Shown: piece by piece, positions 1 to 9,262 of the stretch
Layout of the letters: every line of letters begins with the position of its first letter
How positions within the stretch are numbered: the stretch's first letter is position 1
From: Micromonospora coerulea
GTDB taxonomy: Bacteria; Actinomycetota; Actinomycetes; Mycobacteriales; Micromonosporaceae
Direction: 5' to 3'
DNA: 64,000 nucleotides
Assembly (NCBI RefSeq): GCF_016598485.1
Contig: NZ_JAEMUW010000003.1
Location: forward strand, 361,044 to 425,043
Notes under the pieces: generated by a model
What the model was told of the DNA's origin: nothing
Database searches by the model: none
Seen by the model: the letters and a program-made list of their open reading frames with translations, nothing else
Made by a program: the position numbers and the translations under genes

Positions 1-2
1 TC

Positions 3-959
3 GATGACCCCGAGTGCGCCCTGGAGGGCAGCAACGAGCAGCCCACCGCCATCACCTGCGCGGTTCCGACGGCGGAGCTGCCGGGCGCGGGCGAGACGCT
101 GGACGTGCCGGTCTTCCTCATCAAGCTGGTCGACTCCCTGGACGAGGCGTACAGCGCCCCGGTGAGCCTCACGATCATCTCCGCGGACGACACCGACAAG
201 TCCAACAACACCAAGACCGTCACGGTGGAGTTCACCAAGGAGAGCGGCGCGGACCTGACCGTGCTGGCCGACGACGTGAAGAACGCCGTCACGGTCAAGA
301 ACGGGAAGATCCAGGCGACCGGTGACCTGCACGCGGGCGACACCGCGCAGCTCATCTACACGGTGTGGAACCAGGGCGACCTGGCCACCGCCGGCCTCAC
401 GGTCAAGGTCAAGCTGCCCAAGGGTGTGACCTTCACCGAGCTGGAGCCGGAGTGCGGTTACAAGGCGGACCGGGCCGAGCTCCTCTGCACCTACGCCAAC
501 CTCCCGTTCGTCCCGCAGGAGCAGGACATGAAGGACGGTGACAACGTCACCGCCGGTGGCCGCTTCTACCACCTGCTCACCGTGGGCGAGGACGTGGAGG
601 CCGGCGCACTGACCGGTGGCACCGTCGAGGTCGAGCCGATCATGCCGGCCAAGGGCGTCACCGCCCAGTCGACCGAGATCAAGAACGTGCCGGAGAACAT
701 GACCCCGATCAACGGTGACGACCTCGACGCCAGCGACAACACCGACGGCTACGCTGTCGTCGTGGCCGCCGCGGGCGGCTCCGGTGGCGGCATCGGCGAC
801 GACGAGGGCGACGGCGGCCTGCCGGTGACCGGCGCCAAGGCCGGCCTGCTCGGCGGCGTCGGTCTGGCCGTCCTCGCCGCGGGTGGGGCGATGTTCCTGG
901 TCGCCCGTCGGCGCCGGGTGGTCCTGGTGACCCCGGGCGACGAGAAGCCGAACGTCTGA
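3..959 (+). CDS. LPXTG-anchored surface protein, C-terminal part
   Basis: Partial gene: the frame is open from the first base of the window, so the N-terminus lies upstream. The visible 318 residues contain a DUF11-like beta-sandwich stretch (tandem phrases on withdrawn charges, non-polar strands and two Cys residues), a Gly-rich spacer, then a cell-wall sorting signal: LPVTG at 819-833, a hydrophobic segment and an RRRR stop-transfer run. The 13 residues after the Arg run make the tail slightly longer than usual. The layout fits a sortase-anchored extracellular protein. Function beyond surface display cannot be read from this part. A hairpin at 1011-1038 closes the transcript. Confidence 0.85.
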   Translation, partial: DDPECALEGSNEQPTAITCAVPTAELPGAGETLDVPVFLIKLVDSLDEAYSAPVSLTIISADDTDKSNNTKTVTVEFTKESGADLTVLADDVKNAVTVKNGKIQATGDLHAGDTAQLIYTVWNQGDLATAGLTVKVKLPKGVTFTELEPECGYKADRAELLCTYANLPFVPQEQDMKDGDNVTAGGRFYHLLTVGEDVEAGALTGGTVEVEPIMPAKGVTAQSTEIKNVPENMTPINGDDLDASDNTDGYAVVVAAAGGSGGGIGDDEGDGGLPVTGAKAGLLGGVGLAVLAAGGAMFLVARRRRVVLVTPGDEKPNV

Positions 960-1010
960 CGGTCGTCCTCCATCGGCCCATGAGGGCCGTTCACATAACG
1001 CACGGCAGCA

Positions 1011-1038
1011 GGGGCGGGATGGGCAACCATCCCGCCCC
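1011..1038 (+). terminator. Rho-independent-like terminator after the LPXTG gene
   Basis: A perfect 12-bp stem (GGGGCGGGATGG with its complement) closed by a gcaa tetraloop, 52 bases after the LPXTG stop. It has no T-tract, as is common in actinobacteria. Confidence 0.7.
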
Positions 1039-1105
1039 GACTGTGTCCGGCCCCGCCCGGCCACCCGTCGACCACCGGCCCACGGTCGGCTGGCAGAGTG
1101 GAGGG

Positions 1106-1816
1106 GTGAGCCGTACCCCGCAGGGCCAGCGCGCCAGCCTGGACAAGCAGCCGCACGAGGTCGCCGCGATGTTCGACGGCGTGGCGGCCCGCTACGACCT
1201 GACCAACACCGTCCTCTCCTTCGGGCAGGACCGGTCGTGGCGGCGGGCCACCCGGGCCGCGCTCGGCCTGCGCCCCGGCGAGCGGGTGCTGGACGTGGGC
1301 GCGGGTACCGGCGTCTCGACCGAGGAACTGGCCCACTCCGGTGCGTACGCGGTGGGCGCGGACCTGTCGCTGGGCATGCTGCACGCCGGCAAGCAGACCC
1401 GCCCGCGGGTGCCACTGCTGGCCGGGGACGCCCTCCGGCTGCCCTTCGCCGACGCCAGCTTCGACGCGGTGACCATCTCCTTCGCCCTGCGCAACGTCAA
1501 CGACACCAACGCGGCGCTGCGCGAGCTGGCCCGGGTCACCCGCCCCGGCGGCCGGCTGGTGGTCTGCGAGTTCAGCACCCCGGTCAACCCGGCCTTCCGG
1601 ACGGTCTACCTGTCGTACCTGATGCGGTCGCTCCCGGCGGTGGCGCGGAGGGTCTCCAGCAACCCGGACGCGTACGTCTATCTCGCCGAGTCGATCCGGG
1701 CCTGGCCCGATCAGTCGGCCCTGGCGGCGCGGATCGGCGCGGCCGGCTGGGGACGGGTGGCCTGGCGCAACCTCACCGGCGGCGTGGTGGCGCTGCACCG
1801 CGCGATCCGCGACTGA
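1106..1816 (+). CDS. menG: Demethylmenaquinone methyltransferase
   Basis: SAM-dependent C-methyltransferase of the UbiE/MenG family (236 aa), which converts demethylmenaquinone to menaquinone, the electron carrier accepted by complex I in these bacteria. The family signature near the N-terminus ([12 protein letters not shown]) is followed by the SAM-binding motif I (VLDVGAGTG, about residues 61-69) and the later [11 protein letters not shown] strand. GTG at 1106 was chosen because it sits directly after a GAGGG ribosome site and gives the normal family start; a longer reading from 980 would run through the upstream terminator. It lies close to other quinone and nuo genes, supporting the role in menaquinone synthesis. 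Confidence 0.9.
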   Translation: MSRTPQGQRASLDKQPHEVAAMFDGVAARYDLTNTVLSFGQDRSWRRATRAALGLRPGERVLDVGAGTGVSTEELAHSGAYAVGADLSLGMLHAGKQTRPRVPLLAGDALRLPFADASFDAVTISFALRNVNDTNAALRELARVTRPGGRLVVCEFSTPVNPAFRTVYLSYLMRSLPAVARRVSSNPDAYVYLAESIRAWPDQSALAARIGAAGWGRVAWRNLTGGVVALHRAIRD

Positions 1817-1896
1817 GCGGGCGGCCGGTACTCGGCCAGTAGCCCACTTTTCGTGAATATCCGCTTTTGGTCCACTTTGCCCCGTAGGCTCGCGCC

Positions 1897-2127
1897 ATGA
1901 CGGGACGAGAGCAGGCGGCCGCGCCGGCGGCCACCGACGACGACGCCGCGGAACTCATCGCGCAGCTGAAGGAGCTGGCCGGCGCCGATCCCGCGGACGT
2001 CCGTCAGGTGGTCGCCGAGGTGCTCGCCGCGCTCGACCGCGCGGCCGGCGGCGCACTCCGCGAGCATCTGCCCGAGACCATCCGCGCCGATGCCGGGCTG
2101 AACCCGGTCCGCCCCGCCCGCCCCTGA
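1897..2127 (+). CDS. Small hypothetical protein
   Basis: A 76-residue Ala-rich acidic protein with no domain I recognise. It has two predicted amphipathic helices (residues 18-50) and a Pro-rich end. Support for it being real comes from the ATG start, GC-rich third positions and an AT-richer stretch just upstream (about 1849-1885) that looks like a promoter. It stands alone between menG and the MenJ-like gene. Function unknown. Confidence 0.5.
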   Translation: MTGREQAAAPAATDDDAAELIAQLKELAGADPADVRQVVAEVLAALDRAAGGALREHLPETIRADAGLNPVRPARP

Positions 2128-2223
2128 GGTCGAAGTGGACCGCGACCGGCACGTTTCCGGGAAGTTAGGTACCCCTCACCGGCTAAGGGTGTAACCCCGG
2201 TCATAGACTCCAACCCGATCGGC

Positions 2224-2241
2224 TTGTGAAGCATTTCACGA
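2224..2241. promoter_or_regulatory. Candidate Rex operator
   Basis: TTGTGAAgcatTTCACgA is an inverted repeat matching the actinobacterial Rex consensus TGTGAACNNNTTCACA at nearly every conserved position. Rex senses the NADH/NAD+ ratio, and Streptomyces Rex regulates respiratory genes including nuo. It lies 21 bases before the ATG of the MenJ-like gene and 1.4 kb before nuoA. A possible -10 (TAGACT, 2204-2209) lies just upstream. Binding is inferred from sequence only. Confidence 0.65.
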
Positions 2242-2261
2242 GCATGCGGGAGGAGGCGCAG

Positions 2262-3539
2262 ATGACCGCGGTGGAGAACGACGCCGACGTGATCGTCGTG
2301 GGCGCCGGTCCCGGAGGATCGGCGACCGCGTACCACCTGGCTCGACACGGCGTGCGTGTGCTGCTGCTGGAGAAGACCGAGTTCCCCCGGGAGAAGGTCT
2401 GCGGCGACGGGCTGACCCCGCGCGCCGTCCGGCAGCTCATCCGGATGGGCGTGGACACCTCACCTGAGGCCGGCTGGCTGCAGAACAAGGGCCTGCGGGT
2501 GATCGGCGGCGGGGTACGCCTGGAACTGGACTGGCCCGACCTGGCCAGCTTCCCCAACTACGGCCTGGTCCGCACCCGGCTCGACTTCGACGACCTGCTC
2601 GCCCAGCGGGCGGTGTCCGCCGGGGCGAAGCTGCGCACCAGCGTGAACGTCGTCGGCCCGGTGCTCGACGCGGACGACCGGGTGATCGGCGTGCAGGCGG
2701 AGGTCGGCCCGGAGAAGGAGACGGCCACCTTCCGCGCCCCGCTGGTGGTCGCCGCGGACGGCGTCTCCGGCCGTTTCCCGCTCTCCCTCGGGCTGGCCAA
2801 GCGGGAGGACCGGCCGATCGGCGTGGCCGTCCGCCGCTACTACCGCTCGCCCGCCAAGCACGACGACGACTACCTGGAGTCGTGGCTGGAGCTGCGCAGC
2901 AAGGACAGCGGCGACAACCTGCTCCCCGGGTACGGCTGGATCTTCGGCCTCGGTGACGGGCGGGTCAACGTCGGCCTGGGCGTGCTCAACTCCTCCTCCG
3001 CCTTCGGCAAAACGAACTACCGGCGGCTGCTGACCGACTGGCTGGCCAACACCCCCGAGGACTGGGGGATGACCGACGAGTCGAACGCCGAGGGCCCGAT
3101 CCTCGGCGCGGCGCTGCCGATGGGCTTCAACCGGGTGCCGCACTACACCCGCGGCGTCCTGCTGGTCGGCGACTCCGGCGGCATGGTCAACCCGTTCAAC
3201 GGCGAGGGCATCGCGTACGCGATGGAGTCCGGCGAGCTGGCCGCGGAGATCGCGGTGCAGGCGCTCGCCCGGCCGGCCGGCGCCGAGCGGGAGCGGGCGC
3301 TGATGGCGTACCCGCAGGAGCTGAAGGCCCGCTTCGGGGGCTACTACCGGCTCGGCGGCATCTTCGTGAAGCTGATCGGCCGTCCGGAGATCATGCGGAT
3401 GGCCACCAGGCACGGCATGCCCCACCCGACGCTGATGCGCTTCGTGCTCAAGCTGCTGGCCAACCTGACCGACCCGCGTGCCGGCGACGCGATGGACCGG
3501 GTCATCAACGCGATGACGAAGGTCGCGCCAGCCGTCTAG
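2262..3539 (+). CDS. Geranylgeranyl reductase family FAD oxidoreductase, MenJ-like
   Basis: A 425-residue flavoprotein. The N-terminal Rossmann motif GAGPGG (residues 14-19) binds FAD, the family-typical CGDGLTPRAV follows, and the second FAD motif GDSGGMVNPFNGEGI lies in the C-terminal half. Members reduce isoprenoid double bonds; mycobacterial MenJ saturates one bond of the menaquinone side chain. Its place between menG and nuoA, with a polyprenyl synthase beyond nuo, supports a menaquinone substrate, though lipid or carotenoid precursors are possible. ATG 2262 was chosen over GTG 2226 because GGGAGGAGG lies just before it and the GTG falls inside the Rex-like palindrome. Confidence 0.85.
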   Translation: MTAVENDADVIVVGAGPGGSATAYHLARHGVRVLLLEKTEFPREKVCGDGLTPRAVRQLIRMGVDTSPEAGWLQNKGLRVIGGGVRLELDWPDLASFPNYGLVRTRLDFDDLLAQRAVSAGAKLRTSVNVVGPVLDADDRVIGVQAEVGPEKETATFRAPLVVAADGVSGRFPLSLGLAKREDRPIGVAVRRYYRSPAKHDDDYLESWLELRSKDSGDNLLPGYGWIFGLGDGRVNVGLGVLNSSSAFGKTNYRRLLTDWLANTPEDWGMTDESNAEGPILGAALPMGFNRVPHYTRGVLLVGDSGGMVNPFNGEGIAYAMESGELAAEIAVQALARPAGAERERALMAYPQELKARFGGYYRLGGIFVKLIGRPEIMRMATRHGMPHPTLMRFVLKLLANLTDPRAGDAMDRVINAMTKVAPAV

Positions 3540-3673
3540 ACCACCGCTTTCGGGCCGGCGACGACCCGGGTGCGGACAAAGATCGACCCCCCGCTGACGC
3601 AGGTCAGAGGGGATGTGAATAGTGTGATTTTCGTCAAGCACCAGGGGCAGGGGAAGGACGAGCAGGAGAAAAG

Positions 3674-4039
3674 ATGTCGCTCTCGCCTTACGCACCGATC
3701 ATCGGGCTGTTCGCCCTCGCCGCGGGGTTCTCGCTGTTCTCCGTGGGCGCCGCCCGCTTCGCCGGTCCCCGGCGCTTCAACAAGGCCAAGCTCGAGGCGT
3801 ACGAGTGCGGCATCGAGCCGAGCCCGCAGCCGGTCGGCGGTGGCCGGTTCCCGGTCAAGTTCTACCTGACGGCGATGCTCTTCATCGTCTTCGACATCGA
3901 GATCATCTTCCTCTACCCGTGGGCGGTCTCCTTCGACGCCCTGCCGATCTTCGGCTTCGTGGAGATGGTCATGTTCATCGTCGCGGTCTTCGTCGCCTAC
4001 GCCTACGTATGGCGGCGCGGCGGCCTGGACTGGGACTGA
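3674..4039 (+). CDS. nuoA: NADH-quinone oxidoreductase subunit A
   Basis: Complex I membrane subunit, 121 aa, with three transmembrane helices (about 9-29, 64-85, 92-112) and the conserved YECGIEP loop (Cys45) that lies at the quinone-site interface. AGGAG precedes the ATG. It is the first gene of a complete 14-gene nuo operon. The 134-base gap from the MenJ-like gene contains TGTGA half-sites (3613-3632) that only weakly resemble a second Rex site, so nuo may also have its own promoter. Confidence 0.95.
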   Translation: MSLSPYAPIIGLFALAAGFSLFSVGAARFAGPRRFNKAKLEAYECGIEPSPQPVGGGRFPVKFYLTAMLFIVFDIEIIFLYPWAVSFDALPIFGFVEMVMFIVAVFVAYAYVWRRGGLDWD

Positions 4040-4052
4040 GGGAGGTACGCAG

Positions 4053-4730
4053 ATGGGTATCGAGGAGAAGCTTCCCGCCGGCGTCCTGCTCACCTCCGTG
4101 GAGAAGCTGGTCAACTGGTCGCGGAAGTCGTCCGTCTGGGGCGCCACCTTCGGCTTGGCCTGCTGCGCCATCGAGATGATGGCGGCCGGTGGTCCGCACT
4201 ACGACATGGGCCGCTGGGGCATGGAGGTCTTCCGCGCCTCGCCCCGCCAGGCCGACCTGATGATCGTCGCCGGCCGGGTGAGCCAGAAGATGGCCCCGGT
4301 ACTGCGCCAGATCTACGACCAGATGGCCGAGCCCCGCTGGGTGCTCTCCATGGGCGTCTGCGCCAGCAGCGGCGGCATGTTCAACAACTACGCCATCGTC
4401 CAGGGCGTCGACCACGTGGTGCCCGTCGACATGTACCTCCCGGGCTGCCCGCCCCGGCCGGAGATGCTCATCGACGCCATCCTCAAGCTCCGCGAGAAGA
4501 TCATGTACGAGCCGCTGGGCCCGAACGGCCGCAAGATGCTGGAGGCCCGTAAGGAGCGCGGTGACGTGCCCGTCGTGCCGTACGGCTCGATGCCGTCGTC
4601 GTACCGCAACGACAAGGCCCGGCGCGCCGAGTGGACCCAGGCGGTCCGCGAGGGGCGCGAGGAGCAGCTGCGGATCGAGAACTGGATGAAGGCCCAGAAC
4701 CACCTCCACGCGCAGGGGGGCCCGAAGTGA
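4053..4730 (+). CDS. nuoB: NADH-quinone oxidoreductase subunit B
   Basis: Peripheral-arm subunit (225 aa) that carries iron-sulfur cluster N2, the last electron donor to menaquinone. Ligands are visible: the adjacent pair Cys37-Cys38, Cys103 (GVCASSGG) and Cys132 (LPGCPPRPE). The C-terminal tail after residue 165 is charged and hydrophilic, as in other actinobacterial NuoB. It starts 13 bases after nuoA, and its stop overlaps the nuoC GTG start, which suggests translational coupling. Confidence 0.97.
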   Translation: MGIEEKLPAGVLLTSVEKLVNWSRKSSVWGATFGLACCAIEMMAAGGPHYDMGRWGMEVFRASPRQADLMIVAGRVSQKMAPVLRQIYDQMAEPRWVLSMGVCASSGGMFNNYAIVQGVDHVVPVDMYLPGCPPRPEMLIDAILKLREKIMYEPLGPNGRKMLEARKERGDVPVVPYGSMPSSYRNDKARRAEWTQAVREGREEQLRIENWMKAQNHLHAQGGPK

Positions 4731-5464
4731 CCGCACCGAACGACAAGAACAACGACGGCGGCGTGCCGGTACCCACCACCCCGGCCGGCGCCAGCACCGG
4801 CGCCCCGGCCGAGTACCCGCCGTCCAGCCCCGCCGGGCGCGGGATGTTCGGCATGCACGGCTCCGGCGACGTCTCCGGCTACGGCGGCCTGGTCCGCCAG
4901 CGCAAGCCGATCGAGGAGGCCGCCCGACCGTACGGCGGCTACTTCGACGAGGTCCGCGACGCGCTGGAGGAGGCGTACCCCGCCTTCGGCGACGCGATCG
5001 AGAAGGTCGTGGTCGACCGCGGCGAGCTGACCCTGCACGTCCGGCCCGAGCGGATCGCCGAGGTCTGCCAGGTGATGCGGGACGACCTGGCACTTCGCTT
5101 CGAGCTCTGCTCCTCGGTCTCCGGAGTGGACTACCTGGGCGCCGACTCCCGCCGGCTGCACGTGGTCTACCAGCTCACCTCGATGACCTACCGGCGGCGG
5201 GTCCGGCTGGAGGCCGCGGTCTCCGCCGAGGACCCGCACCTGCCGAGCGTCACCGCCGTCTACCCGACCGCCGACTGGCAGGAGCGGGAGACGTACGACA
5301 TGTTCGGCATCGTCTTCGACGGCCACCCCAACCTGACCCGGATCCTCATGCCGGACGACTGGGAGGGGCACCCGCAGCGCAAGGACTACCCGCTGGGTGG
5401 CGTGCCGGTGGAGTACAAGGGCGCGGAGATTCCCCCGCCGGACCGGAGGAGGTCCTACCAGTGA
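4727..5464 (+). CDS. nuoC: NADH-quinone oxidoreductase subunit C
   Basis: The 30-kDa hydrophilic subunit (245 aa) of the complex I connecting module, here separate from NuoD. The core (about 85-235) includes the family signature around [10 protein letters not shown] and [21 protein letters not shown]. The first 60 residues are low-complexity Pro/Gly/Ala, an actinobacterial extension. GTG 4727 was chosen because it overlaps the nuoB stop (GTGA); the longer frame start at 4631 lies inside nuoB. Its own stop overlaps the nuoD start. Confidence 0.95.
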   Translation: MTAPNDKNNDGGVPVPTTPAGASTGAPAEYPPSSPAGRGMFGMHGSGDVSGYGGLVRQRKPIEEAARPYGGYFDEVRDALEEAYPAFGDAIEKVVVDRGELTLHVRPERIAEVCQVMRDDLALRFELCSSVSGVDYLGADSRRLHVVYQLTSMTYRRRVRLEAAVSAEDPHLPSVTAVYPTADWQERETYDMFGIVFDGHPNLTRILMPDDWEGHPQRKDYPLGGVPVEYKGAEIPPPDRRRSYQ

Positions 5465-6786
5465 CCACGTCCAACTACGCGACCGAGCGCGAGACCACCG
5501 AGGGCAAGGTCTTCACCGTCACCGGCGGGGACTGGGACCAGGTCGTCGCCGGCACCGACCCGATCAACGACGAGCGGATCGTCGTCAACATGGGTCCGCA
5601 GCACCCGTCCACGCACGGCGTGCTCCGGCTGATCCTGGAGCTCGAGGGCGAAACGGTCCGCGAGGCCCGTTCGGTCGTCGGCTACCTGCACACCGGCATC
5701 GAGAAGAACCTCGAATACCGCAACTGGGTCCAGGGCTCGACCTTCGTGACCCGGATGGACTACCTGGCCCCGCTGTTCAACGAGACGGCGTACGCGCTGG
5801 CAGTGGAGAAGCTGCTCGGCGTCACCGACGAGGTGACCGAGCGGGCCACCACCATCCGGGTGCTGATGATGGAGCTGAACCGGATCTCCTCGCACCTGGT
5901 GTGGCTGGCCACCACCGGCATGGAGCTGGGCGCGATCTCGATCATGCTGTACGGCTTCCGCGAGCGGGAGTACATCCTCGACATCTTCGAGACCATCACC
6001 GGCCTGCGGATGAACCACGCGTACGTCCGGCCGGGCGGCGTGGCGCAGGACGTGCCGGACGAGGCGATCGTCAAGATCCGCGAGTTCCTCAAGATGATGC
6101 CGAAAAAGCTCAAGGAGTACGAGGACCTGCTCTCCGGCCAGCCGATCTGGACCGAGCGGACCAAGGGCGTCGCGGTGCTCGACGCGACCGGCTGCCTGGC
6201 GCTCGGCGTCACCGGCCCGGTGCTGCGCTCCGCCGGTCTCGCCTGGGACCTGCGCAAGACCATGCCGTACTGCGGCTACGAGACGTACGAGTTCGACGTG
6301 CCGACCCACCCGGACGGTGACGTCTGGGGTCGCTACCTGGTCCGGCTCGCCGAGATCCGGGAGTCGCTGAAGCTGGTCGAGCAGGCGCTGGACCGGTTGA
6401 AGCCGGGCCCCGTGATGGTGGCCGACCGCAAGATCGCCTGGCCGGCCCAGCTCGCCATCGGCGTCGACGGCATGGGCAACTCGCTGGAGCACGTCGCCAA
6501 GATCATGGGTCAGTCGATGGAGTCGCTGATCCACCACTTCAAGCTCGTCACCGAGGGCTTCCGGGTTCCGCCGGGCCAGGTGTACGTCGGCATCGAGTCG
6601 CCCCGCGGTGAGCTGGGCGTGCACGCGGTCTCCGACGGCGGCACCCGGCCCTACCGGGTGCATTACCGGGAGCCGAGCTTCGTCAACCTCCAGGCCCTTC
6701 CGGCGATGGCCGAGGGCGGCCTGATCGCCGACGTGATCGCCGGTGGCGCCTCGCTGGACCCCGTGATGGGTGGATGTGACCGATGA
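5461..6786 (+). CDS. nuoD: NADH-quinone oxidoreductase subunit D
   Basis: The 49-kDa subunit (441 aa) that forms the quinone-binding cavity with NuoB. Family signatures are [13 protein letters not shown] near the N-terminus, the [10 protein letters not shown] segment, and the C-terminal SPRGELG motif. GTG start overlaps the nuoC stop by four bases, and the stop overlaps nuoE. Full length for the family. Confidence 0.97.
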   Translation: MTTSNYATERETTEGKVFTVTGGDWDQVVAGTDPINDERIVVNMGPQHPSTHGVLRLILELEGETVREARSVVGYLHTGIEKNLEYRNWVQGSTFVTRMDYLAPLFNETAYALAVEKLLGVTDEVTERATTIRVLMMELNRISSHLVWLATTGMELGAISIMLYGFREREYILDIFETITGLRMNHAYVRPGGVAQDVPDEAIVKIREFLKMMPKKLKEYEDLLSGQPIWTERTKGVAVLDATGCLALGVTGPVLRSAGLAWDLRKTMPYCGYETYEFDVPTHPDGDVWGRYLVRLAEIRESLKLVEQALDRLKPGPVMVADRKIAWPAQLAIGVDGMGNSLEHVAKIMGQSMESLIHHFKLVTEGFRVPPGQVYVGIESPRGELGVHAVSDGGTRPYRVHYREPSFVNLQALPAMAEGGLIADVIAGGASLDPVMGGCDR

Positions 6787-7949
6787 CTGTCTTTACTGAG
6801 CAGACCCGCGAGCGGGCGCGGGAGATCATCGCCCGCTACCCGGCCGACCGGTCCCGCTCGGCGCTGCTGCCGCTGCTGCACCTGGTGCAGTCTGAAGAGG
6901 GCTACGTCTCCCCGGCCGGCGTCGAGTTCTGTGCCGAGGTGCTCGGCCTGAACAAGGCCCAGGTCGGCGCGGTGGCCACGTTCTACACCATGTACAAGCG
7001 CAAGCCGACCGGCGACTACCTGGTCAGCGTCTGCACCAACACGATGTGCAACGTGCTCGGCGGCCAGGAGGTCTACGACGCGCTCGCCGAGCACCTGGGC
7101 GTCGGGCACGACGAGACCACCGCCGACGGGAAGATCACCCTGGAGCACGCCGAGTGCCTGGCGGCGTGCGACTACGGGCCGGTGATGACCGTCAACTACG
7201 ACTTCTTCGACGGCGTCGACCCGCAGGGTGCCCTCGGCGTGGTCGAGGAGCTGCGCGCCGGCGGCCGGCCGATGCCGACCCGGGGCGCCCGCCTCTGCAC
7301 GCTCAAGGAGATGGCGGTGCAGCTCGCCGGCTTCGCCGACGAACGCGACGGCGCGGTCGCCGACGGGGGCCCGGGCGAGCCGAGCCTGCGCGGCCTGCGG
7401 CTGGCGGAGCAGCACGGCATCTCGGTGCCCGGCTACGACCCGAACACCCCGATCCGCAGCAAGGCCGAAGCCGACGAGGCGGCGGCCCGGGCGAAGGCGG
7501 CCGAGTCCGGCGCGAAGCCGGCCCCGGCGGCCGAGCCGGCCAAGTCCGCCACGCCGGTGAAGGGTGGCGACGGTGCGTCCGCCCCCACGGGTACGCCGGG
7601 CAGCGCCGGCGCCGCCGAGCCGGTGCAGGCGACCGGCAGCACCGCGCCGGACGTGAAGGCGCCGGACGACAAGTCGCCGCAGGTGCGTACCGCCGAGACC
7701 CGGCAGCCGGACGCGCGGACCGCCGTGCCCGACGCCCCCGGCACCAAGGTCCCGGTCGACACCACCGCCCCGGCGCCGCGCGACGCGCAAAAGGCGCAGG
7801 CCGCCGGCGCGGCGGCCAATCCGCCGGCCGGCGACGGCAAGCCCGCCGGCGATGAGGCCGGCGCGCAGGAGCGGAACCTCAAGGAAGCGTCGGCGGGCGC
7901 CACTGGCGCGGGCCCGGCGGTCGGGAGCGAAACGGGGGGCCAGAAGTGA
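6783..7949 (+). CDS. nuoE: NADH-quinone oxidoreductase subunit E with long C-terminal extension
   Basis: The thioredoxin-fold 24-kDa subunit of the NADH-input module. Its [2Fe-2S] ligands are visible at Cys84, Cys89, Cys125 and Cys129. The protein is 388 residues, whereas the family core needs about 160-240. From about residue 225 to the end it is a low-complexity Ala/Pro/Lys/Glu/Gly tail, probably disordered, with an extra 150 residues that keep coding bias up to the overlap with nuoF. The tail's role is unknown; interaction with NuoF or a scaffold function are possibilities. Confidence 0.95.
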   Translation: MTVFTEQTRERAREIIARYPADRSRSALLPLLHLVQSEEGYVSPAGVEFCAEVLGLNKAQVGAVATFYTMYKRKPTGDYLVSVCTNTMCNVLGGQEVYDALAEHLGVGHDETTADGKITLEHAECLAACDYGPVMTVNYDFFDGVDPQGALGVVEELRAGGRPMPTRGARLCTLKEMAVQLAGFADERDGAVADGGPGEPSLRGLRLAEQHGISVPGYDPNTPIRSKAEADEAAARAKAAESGAKPAPAAEPAKSATPVKGGDGASAPTGTPGSAGAAEPVQATGSTAPDVKAPDDKSPQVRTAETRQPDARTAVPDAPGTKVPVDTTAPAPRDAQKAQAAGAAANPPAGDGKPAGDEAGAQERNLKEASAGATGAGPAVGSETGGQK

Positions 7950-9262
7950 CCACTCCTCGGCCGGAGACGCTGGCCAAGCTGACGCCGGTGCTGACCAAGC
8001 GCTGGCTCTCGCCGGACGCCTGGCGGATCGGCACCTACGAGAAGCTGGACGGCTACGCCGCCCTGCGCAAGGCGCTCAAGGCCCACCCGGACGACCTGAT
8101 CCAGCTGATCAAGGACTCCGGGCTGCGCGGCCGTGGTGGCGCGGGCTTCCCGACCGGGCTCAAGTGGGGATTCATCCCGCAGGGCGACGGCAAGCCGCAC
8201 TACCTGGTGGTCAACGCCGATGAGGGCGAGCCGGGCACCTGCAAGGACCTGCCGCTGATGACGCACGACCCGCACGCGCTGATCGAGGGCGTGATCATTG
8301 CCTCGTACGCGATCCGGGCGAACCGCGCCTACATCTACATCCGGGGCGAGGCGGTGCACGCCGCGCGCCGGCTGCGCAACGCGGTGGCGGAGGCGCAGGC
8401 CAAGGGCTATCTCGGCCGGAACATCATGGGCACCGGCTTCGACCTGGAGCTGGTGGTCCACTCCGGCGCCGGGGCGTACATCTGCGGTGAGGAGACCGCG
8501 CTGCTGGACTCGCTGGAGGGCTTCCGGGGCCAGCCCCGGCTGCGCCCGCCGTTCCCGGCGACCCACGGCCTGTACGCCAGCCCGACGGTGGTCAACAACG
8601 TCGGCACCATCGCCAGCGTGCCGTACATCGTGCTGGGCGGGGCCGACTGGTGGAAGACCATGGGCACGGAGAAGTCCTCCGGGCCGATGATCTACTCGCT
8701 GTCGGGCCGGATCGCCAACCCCGGCCAGTACGAGTGCTCGATGGGCGTCACGCTGCGCGAGCTGATCGAGCTGGCCGGCGGGATGCAGCCCGGGCACGAG
8801 CTGAAGTTCTGGACCCCGGGCGGGTCGTCCACGCCGCTGCTCACCGCCGAGCACCTGGACGTGCCGCTGGACTTCGAGGGGGTGGCGGCGGCCGGCTCGA
8901 TCCTGGGCACCACGGCCACCCAGATCTTCTCCGACCAGGACTGCCCGGTGTACGCGACCTACCGGTGGCTGGAGTTCTACCACCACGAGTCGTGCGGCAA
9001 GTGCACCCCGTGCCGCGAGGGCAACTACTGGATGGTCCGGGTCTACCGGCGGATCCTCGCCGGCCAGGGCACCCACGAGGACCTGGACACCCTGCTCGAC
9101 ACCTGCGACAACATCCTCGGCCGCTCGTTCTGCGGCCTGGGTGACGGTGCGACCAGCCCGGTGACCTCGTCGCTGAAGTACTTCAAGCAGGACTACCTCG
9201 ACTACATCGAGGGTCGTACCGCGCCGAAGCTGTCGGACAAGCAGCTGGTGGGAGCCCACTAA
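7946..9262 (+). CDS. nuoF: NADH-quinone oxidoreductase subunit F
   Basis: NADH-binding subunit (438 aa) holding FMN and cluster N3; it takes electrons from NADH. The glycine-rich [11 protein letters not shown] segment binds [16 protein letters not shown] follows, and the [4Fe-4S] ligands are in [12 protein letters not shown] (Cys350, Cys353, Cys356) with a fourth Cys in the SFCGLGDG segment. GTG start overlaps nuoE by four bases; the TAA stop shares its last base with the nuoG ATG. Confidence 0.97.
   Translation: MTTPRPETLAKLTPVLTKRWLSPDAWRIGTYEKLDGYAALRKALKAHPDDLIQLIKDSGLRGRGGAGFPTGLKWGFIPQGDGKPHYLVVNADEGEPGTCKDLPLMTHDPHALIEGVIIASYAIRANRAYIYIRGEAVHAARRLRNAVAEAQAKGYLGRNIMGTGFDLELVVHSGAGAYICGEETALLDSLEGFRGQPRLRPPFPATHGLYASPTVVNNVGTIASVPYIVLGGADWWKTMGTEKSSGPMIYSLSGRIANPGQYECSMGVTLRELIELAGGMQPGHELKFWTPGGSSTPLLTAEHLDVPLDFEGVAAAGSILGTTATQIFSDQDCPVYATYRWLEFYHHESCGKCTPCREGNYWMVRVYRRILAGQGTHEDLDTLLDTCDNILGRSFCGLGDGATSPVTSSLKYFKQDYLDYIEGRTAPKLSDKQLVGAH

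Noticed and set aside
3613..3632. Second Rex site before nuoA
   Set aside because: TGTGA half-sites are present, but the second halves do not form an inverted repeat close to the consensus.
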